A stretch of 36,522 bases of DNA from Bacteroidaceae bacterium. Its GTDB lineage: Bacteria; Bacteroidota; Bacteroidia; Bacteroidales; Bacteroidaceae. How positions within the stretch are numbered: the first letter of the stretch is position 1; each line of letters begins with the position of its first letter. Shown here one piece after another: positions 31,373 through 36,522 of the stretch. The notes below the pieces were generated by a model. The model had not been told where the DNA came from, made no database searches, and was given only the letters and a program-made list of their open reading frames with translations. Location: the NCBI GenBank assembly GCA_017469525.1, contig JAFUGG010000073.1, positions 1-36,522 of the forward strand, given 5' to 3'. The translations under genes were made by a program, and so were the position numbers.

Positions 31373-32164
31373 TTACAGGTTGTTCTTTTCGATATCCTTG
31401 AAGTATTTGTATGTGCCGTGCTTGAGCTCGTCGGTGGCTGCTTCGTCGCAGACGATGATGGCGTGCGGGTGCATCTGCAGGGCGCTGATGGTCCACTCCT
31501 GGCTGACGCCGCACTCGATGGCGTGCTGAAGGGCGCGGGCCTTATTGTGACCATTGGCCACGATGAGCACTTCCTTGGCGTCCATCACTGTGCCTACGCC
31601 GACGGTCAGCGCGGTCTTGGGCACCTTGTTGACGTCGTTGTCGAAGAAACGACTGTTGGCGATGATGGTGTCCGTCGTGAGGCTCTTGACGCGGGTGCGG
31701 CTTTGGAGCGAGCTGAAAGGCTCGTTGAAGGCGATGTGTCCGTCGGGACCGATGCCTCCCATGAAGAGGTCGATGCCGCCGGCAGCCTGGATGGCAGCCT
31801 CGTACTGGGCACATTCAGCGGCCAGATCGGGGGCGTTGCCATTGAGGATATGCACGTTCTCCGGCTTGATGTCGATGTGTGAGAAGAAGTTGGTCCACAT
31901 GAAGCTGTGGTAGCTCTCGGGGTGCTCTTCGGGCAGACCCACGTATTCGTCCATGTTGAAGGTGACGACGTTCTGGAACGAGACCTTGCCGGCCTTGTAC
32001 ATCTCGATGAGGTGCTTGTAGAGACCCAGCGGCGAAGAACCGGTGGGGCAACCCAGCTTGAAGGGTTTCTCTGCGGTTGGCTTCGCAGCATTAATCTTGG
32101 CAGCAACATACTCGGCAGCCCAGCGGCTCAGGTTCTCATAGTCTGGTTCAATGATGACTCTCAT
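31373..32164 (-). CDS. nagB: glucosamine-6-phosphate deaminase
   Basis: 263 residues. It converts glucosamine-6-phosphate to fructose-6-phosphate and ammonia, feeding amino-sugar carbon into glycolysis. The active-site residues fall at the same positions as in E. coli NagB: Asp72 in FNMDEYVGL, and Asp141, His143 and Glu148 in [13 protein letters not shown]. The phosphate-binding loop is [11 protein letters not shown]. It is cytoplasmic. It has its own promoter and probably carries the GlsB-like gene behind it. Confidence 0.97.
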   Translation of the reverse strand: MRVIIEPDYENLSRWAAEYVAAKINAAKPTAEKPFKLGCPTGSSPLGLYKHLIEMYKAGKVSFQNVVTFNMDEYVGLPEEHPESYHSFMWTNFFSHIDIKPENVHILNGNAPDLAAECAQYEAAIQAAGGIDLFMGGIGPDGHIAFNEPFSSLQSRTRVKSLTTDTIIANSRFFDNDVNKVPKTALTVGVGTVMDAKEVLIVANGHNKARALQHAIECGVSQEWTISALQMHPHAIIVCDEAATDELKHGTYKYFKDIEKNNL

Positions 32165-32235
32165 AGCTTTAAATGTTTTTTAGGATGTTTGTATAAACGT
32201 AGTGATGTTATCCTTCGACAATGATTTTCATTGTG

Positions 32236-32243
32236 CAAAGATA
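32236..32243 (-). promoter_or_regulatory. -7 box of nagB promoter
   Basis: CAAAGATA on the plus strand reads TATCTTTG on the minus strand, 71 bases before the nagB start. Directly upstream is a simple AAAAGTG repeat. Confidence 0.5.
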
Positions 32244-32250
32244 CGAAAAA

Positions 32251-32274
32251 AAGTGAAAAGTGAAAAGTGAAAAG
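32251..32274. repeat. simple tandem repeat (AAGTGAA)n upstream of nagB
   Basis: AAGTGAA is repeated about three times between A-runs, just upstream of the nagB -7 box, where the -33 box would lie. It could vary by slippage and so tune the promoter; that is inference. Confidence 0.55.
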
Positions 32275-32377
32275 AAAAAAATGTTGTCCGAGGCTGCTTT
32301 TTTGTCATGCGTCAATTCGAGACTTATGCGAAATTCGCAAGTGTCGCCGGCGGGCTTGACGGTCATCGGGCTAAAAC

Positions 32378-32455
32378 TTCACACGAGAAGTGGCCCAACT
32401 TCTCTGCAGAACTTCGCCGACTTCTCTGCAGAACTTCACCGACTTCTCTGCAGCC
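32378..32455. repeat. array 4: four units at exact 22-bp spacing
   Basis: Twelve-base units begin at 32378 (TTCACACGAGAA, identical to the first unit of array 3), 32400 and 32422 (both TTCTCTGCAGAA) and 32444 (TTCTCTGCAGCC). The linkers GTGGCCCAAC, CTTCGCCGAC and CTTCACCGAC are related to array 2 linkers. It lies in the 420-base divergent space between nagB and mdh, 57 bases upstream of the mdh -33 box; the rest of that space holds only the promoters and simple repeat listed. Confidence 0.88.
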
Positions 32456-32512
32456 TTTTTCTGTTTCCTCGAAATTAAGTATGTGGGAAGTACGTTTTTT
32501 TATGCAAAAAGC

Positions 32513-32543
32513 TTTGATGCTTATGAAAAAAAGTGTAACTTTG
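32513..32543 (+). promoter_or_regulatory. promoter of mdh
   Basis: TTTG (32513-32516), 19 bases, TAACTTTG (32536-32543). The -33 box sits in TGCAAAAAGCTTTG, an extended motif also found at rpsU. Confidence 0.7.
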
Positions 32544-32584
32544 CAGTCTGAACGAATGTATAACATCTAAAATAACAAACGAAA

Positions 32585-33577
32585 ATGAAATTCCTTACTG
32601 ACGAGAAACTCGTTATCGTTGGTGCCGGCGGCATGATCGGTTCCAACATGGTTCAGAGCGTTCTGATGCTCGGCCTCACTCCCAACATTTGTCTGTATGA
32701 CATCTACGAACCCGGCGTTCACGGCGTTTACGACGAGATGTGCCACTGCGCTTTCCCCGGCGCTAACATCTCCTACACCGTTGATCCGGCTGAGGCTTTC
32801 ACAGGCGCCAAGTACATCATCTCCAGTGGCGGCGCTCCCCGAAAGGAGGGCATGACACGCGAAGACCTGCTCAAGGGCAACTGCAAGATTGCTGCTGAGT
32901 TCGGCGAGAACATCAAGAAGTACTGCCCCGACGTGAAGCACGTGGTCGTCATCTTCAATCCTGCCGACGTGACAGCCCTCACCGCTCTCATCCATTCAGG
33001 TCTGAAGCCCAACCAGCTCACCTCACTCGCAGCCCTCGACTCTACACGTCTGCAGCAGCAGCTCGCTCAGGAGTTCGGCGTGCAGCAGGACAAAGTGACC
33101 GACGCCTACACCTATGGCGGCCACGGCGAACAGATGGCAGTCTTCGCTTCGAAAGCAAAAATCGACGGCAAGCCCCTCAGCGAACTTCCCCTTTCTGCCG
33201 AGCGTTGGGCAGAGATTAAGCACATGACCACTCAGGGCGGCTCGAACATCATCAAGCTGCGTGGCCGTTCTTCATTCCAGAGCCCCGCTTATCAGGCAGT
33301 CAAGATGATAGAAGGCGCTATGGGTGGCGAGCCCTTCAAGTGGCCCGCAGGTTGCTACGTCAACTGCGACAAGTGTGGCTTCAAGAATGTGATGATGGCG
33401 ATGCCAACCGTTATCGACAAGGACGGCGTCCGCTTCACCGCTCCCGAAGGCACTGCAGAGGAAATGGCTGCCCTCCAGGCTTCCTACGAACATCTGCAGA
33501 AGATGCGCGACGAAATCATCGAACTCGGCATCATTCCTCCCGTAGCTAATTGGAAGGAAGACAACGCCAACCTGTAA
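32585..33577 (+). CDS. mdh: malate dehydrogenase
   Basis: 330 residues. It interconverts malate and oxaloacetate with NAD, a key step of the fumarate/succinate branch in Bacteroidales. The Rossmann loop is VGAGGMIG (residues 12-19), followed by the acidic CLYDIYEPG segment, NPADVTALTAL, and TYGGHGEQM with the catalytic His180. The gene is monocistronic: strong promoter upstream, GC-rich terminator downstream. Confidence 0.95.
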   Translation: MKFLTDEKLVIVGAGGMIGSNMVQSVLMLGLTPNICLYDIYEPGVHGVYDEMCHCAFPGANISYTVDPAEAFTGAKYIISSGGAPRKEGMTREDLLKGNCKIAAEFGENIKKYCPDVKHVVVIFNPADVTALTALIHSGLKPNQLTSLAALDSTRLQQQLAQEFGVQQDKVTDAYTYGGHGEQMAVFASKAKIDGKPLSELPLSAERWAEIKHMTTQGGSNIIKLRGRSSFQSPAYQAVKMIEGAMGGEPFKWPAGCYVNCDKCGFKNVMMAMPTVIDKDGVRFTAPEGTAEEMAALQASYEHLQKMRDEIIELGIIPPVANWKEDNANL

Positions 33578-33660
33578 TACATTAAGGTTCGCGCGTACAT
33601 TATATATATTATTATAATGGAGGCGAAGACAGAAACCTCTCTTCGCAATGATAAAAGTCA

Positions 33661-33690
33661 GCACGCGGCGACAAGAAACGCCGCGTGCTG
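33661..33690 (+). terminator. terminator after mdh
   Basis: GCACGCGGCG (33661-33670) pairs with CGCCGCGTGC (33679-33688) around an 8-base loop. Confidence 0.8.
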
Positions 33691-33700
33691 CGTTTCCCGA

Positions 33701-33734
33701 CACTCCACTCGGGAAAAGCTATCACTCCACTCGG
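33701..33734. repeat. possible array 7: two units 22 bp apart
   Basis: CACTCCACTCGG occurs at 33701 and again at 33723. The first is flanked by inverted TTCCCGA/TCGGGAA. Related, more degenerate sequence continues to about 33770 but does not hold the 22-bp period cleanly. The rest of 33578-33882 holds the mdh terminator and the rpsU promoter. Confidence 0.5.
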
Positions 33735-33793
33735 CGTTTTCGGGCAAACGCATGCCGTAAGCCGACACTTAGTGTAAATTTTTGCATAAAAGC

Positions 33794-33824
33794 TTTGTCA
33801 ATTCAAAAAGTATGTGTAATTTTG
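33794..33824 (+). promoter_or_regulatory. promoter of rpsU
   Basis: TTTG (33794-33797), 19 bases, TAATTTTG (33817-33824), with TGCATAAAAGCTTTG overlapping the -33 box as at mdh. Confidence 0.7.
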
Positions 33825-33882
33825 CGCCGCATTTTCGCTATATAAACAAATTAACTAACCTAAACAACAAAAAAAAGAGACA

Positions 33883-34074
33883 ATGATTGTAGTACCCGTA
33901 AAAGAAGGTGAGAACATCGAGAGAGCTCTGAAGAAGTTCAAGCGCAAGTACGAAAAGACCGGTGTGGTGAAGGAACTCCGTGCCCGCCAGCAGTTCGACA
34001 AGCCCTCAGTTCTTAAGCGCCTCGCTATGGAACGTGCCATCTATGTGCAGAAGCTCCATCGCGTAGAAGATTAA
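33883..34074 (+). CDS. rpsU: 30S ribosomal protein S21
   Basis: 63 residues, normal length. MIVVPVKEGENIERALKKF and the basic helix RKYEKTGVVKELRARQ are typical of bS21, which sits near the anti-Shine-Dalgarno end of 16S rRNA. In Bacteroidetes this region is associated with weak use of Shine-Dalgarno sequences. It begins a conserved block with the recombinase, HPF, tRNAs and tuf. Confidence 0.96.
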   Translation: MIVVPVKEGENIERALKKFKRKYEKTGVVKELRARQQFDKPSVLKRLAMERAIYVQKLHRVED

Positions 34075-34100
34075 AAGACCTTAAATTTTTTGCCATTCTC

Positions 34101-34131
34101 TTGGAATTGTCAAAAAAAACAGCTACCTTCG
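34101..34131 (+). promoter_or_regulatory. promoter of the tyrosine recombinase gene
   Basis: TTGG (34101-34104), 19 bases, TACCTTCG (34124-34131). Transcription would start near 34138, which rules out starts upstream and supports the GTG at 34156. Confidence 0.55.
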
Positions 34132-34155
34132 CACTGTAATCAGTATGCGAAGTGC

Positions 34156-35103
34156 GTGAATTGGATTAAAAACTTCATAGACTACCTTCGGTACGAACGG
34201 AATTACTCCAGCAGGACGACCGAAGGCTATCAAGCCGACTTGGAAGCGTTCAAGCGGTTCTATGAGGCAATAGACAGCAATTTGAGCTGGGCAGAAATGC
34301 CCGCCGACATCGTCCGGCAATGGGTGATGGAGATGATGGACAAGGGTAACTCGGCCACCAGCGTGCGCCGGCGTCTCAGTTCGCTCCGCTCCTTCTACAA
34401 GTTTCTGCTGCGACGCAGACTCGTCACCAAAGACCCTGTGCACAACATGTCAGGGCCCCAAGTGGAAAAGAAACTGCCCGCCTTCGTTCGCGAAAAAGAA
34501 ATGGACAGACTCCTCGACGGAGACTTCTTCGGAGAAGACTACCCAGGGAAACGCGACCGCATGATGCTGCTCACGTTCTATTCCACAGGAATTCGGCTCT
34601 CCGAACTCGTCGGCCTCGACGACAAGGACATCGACCTGGATCAGATGCAAATCAAAGTCACAGGAAAGCGCAACAAACAACGCATCATTCCTTATGGCGA
34701 TGAGTACGGCGACAGCCTGAGGCTGTATCTTGCCGAGCGCAACAGTTTCGCAAAGCAGCAGAAGGTGGAGACAGAGCCATGTCTCTTCCTTGATGAGAAG
34801 ACGGGAAGAAGGATGTCGCCTGTCAAGGTCCGGAATATCGTCAAAAAGTATCTGTCGATGGTCACAACGCAACAACGCAACAGCCCACATGTGCTTCGGC
34901 ACACGTTTGCCACCGCAATGCTCAACCACAATGCCGACCTGCAGTCTGTCAAGGAACTGCTCGGGCACGAAAGCCTGTCAACAACAGAAATCTACACGCA
35001 CACCACTTTCGAGCAATTGAAAGAAATGTATAACCAAGCCCACCCACGGGCAAAAACAAAAGGAGGTAACTATGGAAATCAAAATTCAGGCAATCCATTT
35101 TGA
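34156..35103 (+). CDS. xerC: tyrosine recombinase, XerC/D type
   Basis: 315 residues from a GTG start at 34156, chosen because the promoter -7 box at 34124-34131 lies after the more upstream TTG. It has an N-terminal SAM-like DNA-binding domain (about 1-95; YLRYERNYSSRTTEGYQAD) and a catalytic domain with Arg147 (GIRLSELVGL), a Lys in the KVTGKRNKQR hairpin, His245 and Arg248 (HVLRHTFAT), His271 (LLGHESLS) and nucleophile Tyr280 (EIYTHT). All catalytic residues are present. Xer enzymes resolve chromosome dimers at dif. The place between rpsU and HPF is a conserved housekeeping locus, not a mobile element; XerC versus XerD cannot be settled from sequence alone. Confidence 0.9.
   Translation: MNWIKNFIDYLRYERNYSSRTTEGYQADLEAFKRFYEAIDSNLSWAEMPADIVRQWVMEMMDKGNSATSVRRRLSSLRSFYKFLLRRRLVTKDPVHNMSGPQVEKKLPAFVREKEMDRLLDGDFFGEDYPGKRDRMMLLTFYSTGIRLSELVGLDDKDIDLDQMQIKVTGKRNKQRIIPYGDEYGDSLRLYLAERNSFAKQQKVETEPCLFLDEKTGRRMSPVKVRNIVKKYLSMVTTQQRNSPHVLRHTFATAMLNHNADLQSVKELLGHESLSTTEIYTHTTFEQLKEMYNQAHPRAKTKGGNYGNQNSGNPF
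35061..35067 (+). promoter_or_regulatory. strong Shine-Dalgarno of hpf inside xerC
   Basis: AGGAGGT, 4 bases before the ATG at 35072, is a near-perfect Shine-Dalgarno. It is unusual in this window, where other starts lack one, and fits translation of an overlapping gene. Confidence 0.7.
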
Positions 35104-35371
35104 GATGGCAGAGAAACTGGAGAAGTTTATCGAGAAGAAACTCTCTAAACTCGCAAAGTTCAACGACGAAATAGGAAGGATAGAGGTGTCACTAAAAGTT
35201 GTGAAACCTGAGACAGCACTGAACAAGGAAGCTGCCCTGAAAGCAATACTGCCAGGAACTGAATTGTTCGCTCAGGAAACATGCAACACATTTGAGGAAG
35301 CAATCGACAAAACAGTGGAATCCTTGCTGCGGCAAGCTTCCAAATATAAAGAAAAGCAAAAAAATCGTTAA
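35072..35371 (+). CDS. hpf: ribosome hibernation promoting factor (short HPF/RaiA)
   Basis: 99 residues, the short form. MEIKIQAIHFEMAEKLEKFIEKK and the following RIEVSLKVV strand match the beta-alpha-beta-beta-beta-alpha HPF fold, which binds the 30S decoding site and mRNA channel during starvation. There is no C-terminal dimerisation domain. It overlaps the recombinase gene by 32 bases and is translated from its own strong Shine-Dalgarno, so the two are one transcript. Confidence 0.92.
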   Translation: MEIKIQAIHFEMAEKLEKFIEKKLSKLAKFNDEIGRIEVSLKVVKPETALNKEAALKAILPGTELFAQETCNTFEEAIDKTVESLLRQASKYKEKQKNR

Positions 35372-35386
35372 AAAAACGACGAAACG

Positions 35387-35418
35387 TTTTGCTGGTTCAA
35401 AAAATATATGTAATTTTG
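35387..35418 (+). promoter_or_regulatory. promoter of the tRNA-tuf cluster
   Basis: TTTTG (35387-35391), 19 bases, TAATTTTG (35411-35418), 43 bases before tRNA-Thr. The -33 box is in AAACGTTTTG. Confidence 0.7.
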
Positions 35419-35460
35419 CAGCCGATTAGGCGCTTTTTGAACGTCTAAAGGCTGTAAAAT

Positions 35461-35534
35461 GCCTCTTTAGCTCAGTTGGCCAGAGCACGTGATTTGTAAT
35501 CTCGGGGTCGTTGGTTCGAATCCGACAAGAGGCT
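35461..35534 (+). tRNA. tRNA-Thr (TGT)
   Basis: Cloverleaf: acceptor GCCTCTT with AAGAGGC, anticodon loop TTTGTAA (anticodon TGT) between GTGAT and ATCTC-like stems, T-arm GTTGGTTCGAATCCGAC. CCA is not encoded. Confidence 0.94.
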
Positions 35535-35574
35535 CAGCAGGACCAAGAGTGGTCCGCTGAACAGAAAACAAAAA

Positions 35575-35657
35575 GGGTGGTTACCAGAGTGGCCAAATGG
35601 GGCAGACTGTAAATCTGCTGGCTTTCGCCTTCGGTGGTTCGAATCCATCACCACCCA
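35575..35657 (+). tRNA. tRNA-Tyr (GTA)
   Basis: Type II tRNA: acceptor GGGTGGT with ACCACCC, anticodon loop CTGTAAA (anticodon GTA) in a CAGA/TCTG stem, long variable arm GGCTTTCGCC, T-arm GGTTCGAATCC. Confidence 0.94.
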
Positions 35658-35676
35658 CATCTTGCTGAAAGAACAT

Positions 35677-35749
35677 GCGGAAGTAGCTCAGTCGATAGAG
35701 CACTAGCCTTCCAAGCTGGGGGTCGCGGGTTTGAGCCCCGTCTTCCGCT
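35677..35749 (+). tRNA. tRNA-Gly (TCC)
   Basis: Acceptor GCGGAAG with CTTCCGC, anticodon loop CTTCCAA (anticodon TCC) in a CTAGC/GCTGG stem, T-arm CGGGTTTGAGCCCCG. Confidence 0.94.
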
Positions 35750-35781
35750 CTTCAAAGGTGAGATGTAAGATAACAGGTATT

Positions 35782-35853
<72 letters not shown>

Positions 35854-35907
35854 CAAGAAAGATTAAGACAACTAACTACATTATTTAATATAGTAAAAAC
35901 AAACGTT

Positions 35908-36522
35908 ATGGCAAAAGAAAAATTCGAAAGAACCAAACCGCATGTAAACATCGGTACTATTGGTCACGTCGATCATGGTAAGACTACCTTGACCGCAGCT
36001 ATCACCACCGTTCTGGCAAAGCAGGGTCTCTCAGAGATCAAGTCTTTCGACCAGATTGACAATGCTCCCGAGGAGAAGGAGCGTGGTATTACTATCAACA
36101 CCGCTCACGTAGAGTACGAGACTGCAAAGCGTCACTACGCTCACGTGGACTGCCCGGGTCACGCCGACTATGTGAAGAACATGGTAACTGGTGCTGCCCA
36201 GATGGACGGTGCTATCATCGTGGTTGCTGCAACTGACGGTCCTATGCCTCAGACCCGTGAGCACATCCTACTCGCTCGTCAGGTGAACGTTCCCCGTCTG
36301 GTTGTGTTCCTGAACAAGTGTGATATGGTCGAGGACGAGGAGATGCTCGAACTCGTTGAGATGGAAATGCAGGAACTTCTCGCTCAGTATGAGTTCGAGG
36401 AGGACACTCCATTCATCCGTGGCTCTGCACTCGGTGCCCTGAACGGTGTACCTGAATGGGAAGCTAAGGGTATGGAGCTCATGGACGCGTGCGACAACTG
36501 GATTCAGGAGCCCGTGCGCGAC
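35908..36522 (+). CDS. tuf: elongation factor Tu, 3' end beyond the window
   Basis: The first 205 residues are visible, about half the protein, covering the GTPase domain: G1 GHVDHGKT (19-26), [13 protein letters not shown] effector region, G3 DCPGH and G4 NKCD. It delivers aminoacyl-tRNA to the ribosome. It follows four tRNA genes, the usual Bacteroidetes order, and is probably co-transcribed with them. Unlike most starts here it has no visible Shine-Dalgarno. Confidence 0.98.
   Translation, partial: MAKEKFERTKPHVNIGTIGHVDHGKTTLTAAITTVLAKQGLSEIKSFDQIDNAPEEKERGITINTAHVEYETAKRHYAHVDCPGHADYVKNMVTGAAQMDGAIIVVAATDGPMPQTREHILLARQVNVPRLVVFLNKCDMVEDEEMLELVEMEMQELLAQYEFEEDTPFIRGSALGALNGVPEWEAKGMELMDACDNWIQEPVRD

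Noticed and set aside
34156..35103. Integrase of a mobile element
   Set aside because: The tyrosine recombinase sits in the conserved rpsU-hpf-tRNA-tuf block with no cargo or attachment repeats, so a housekeeping Xer role fits better.

Overview
The window looks like chromosomal DNA of a Bacteroidales bacterium, most likely in or near Prevotellaceae. The grounds are sequence features, not a database match. Many promoters have the Bacteroidetes form (a TTG/TTTG box, about 19 bp, then TAnnTTTG or TAnnTTCG). There is a V-type ATPase operon with a DUF2764 gene, SusE-like and FAS1 lipoprotein-type surface proteins, and the block rpsU - tyrosine recombinase - HPF - four tRNAs - tuf. The window opens inside a dockerin-tailed secreted protein and closes inside tuf.

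Layout. 1-5.7 kb: a truncated dockerin-tailed secreted protein, a FAS1 lipoprotein and a GH29 alpha-L-fucosidase. 5.8-10.4 kb: V-ATPase genes E, DUF2764, A and B, closed by a strong terminator, with no D, I or K genes following. 10.6-15.3 kb (minus strand): two tandem paralogous cassettes, each an ECF sigma factor, a single-pass membrane protein resembling an anti-sigma factor, and a secreted protein of unknown function. 15.3-18 kb: a GH66 dextranase-like enzyme with an N-terminal SusE/F-like domain. 18.3-22.6 kb: a PH-domain membrane protein, an acyltransferase-3 protein and the helicase HrpB. 22.7-26.2 kb: a second FAS1 lipoprotein and a lipoprotein aldose 1-epimerase, divergently transcribed. 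26.2-27 kb: a gene-poor stretch bounded by inverted repeats. 27.5-32.2 kb: a secreted propeller-like protein, tRNA-His, a secreted ADP-ribosylglycohydrolase-fold protein, a GlsB/YeaQ protein and NagB. 32.6-36.5 kb: malate dehydrogenase, S21, the recombinase, HPF, tRNAs for Thr, Tyr, Gly and Thr, and tuf.

Function. Much of the accessory content is glycan handling: fucosidase, dextranase, epimerase, NagB, and surface lipoproteins that may bind glycans or protein. The rest is energy (V-ATPase, Mdh), envelope sensing (ECF cassettes) and translation.

The most unusual signal is non-coding. At least six spaces between transcription units carry short arrays whose units repeat at exactly 22 bp, two helical turns. 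Most units are a roughly 12-bp dyad plus a 10-bp linker, often with a CACG/CGTG core. Dyad sequences differ between arrays, and within arrays the two arms change together so that symmetry is kept. Arrays lie at 4109-4230, 10522-10599, 18122-18187, 22597-22696, 26575-26652 and 32378-32455, with a weaker one at 33701-33734. They are not CRISPR arrays and match no element class I can name. All spacings were counted by eye.
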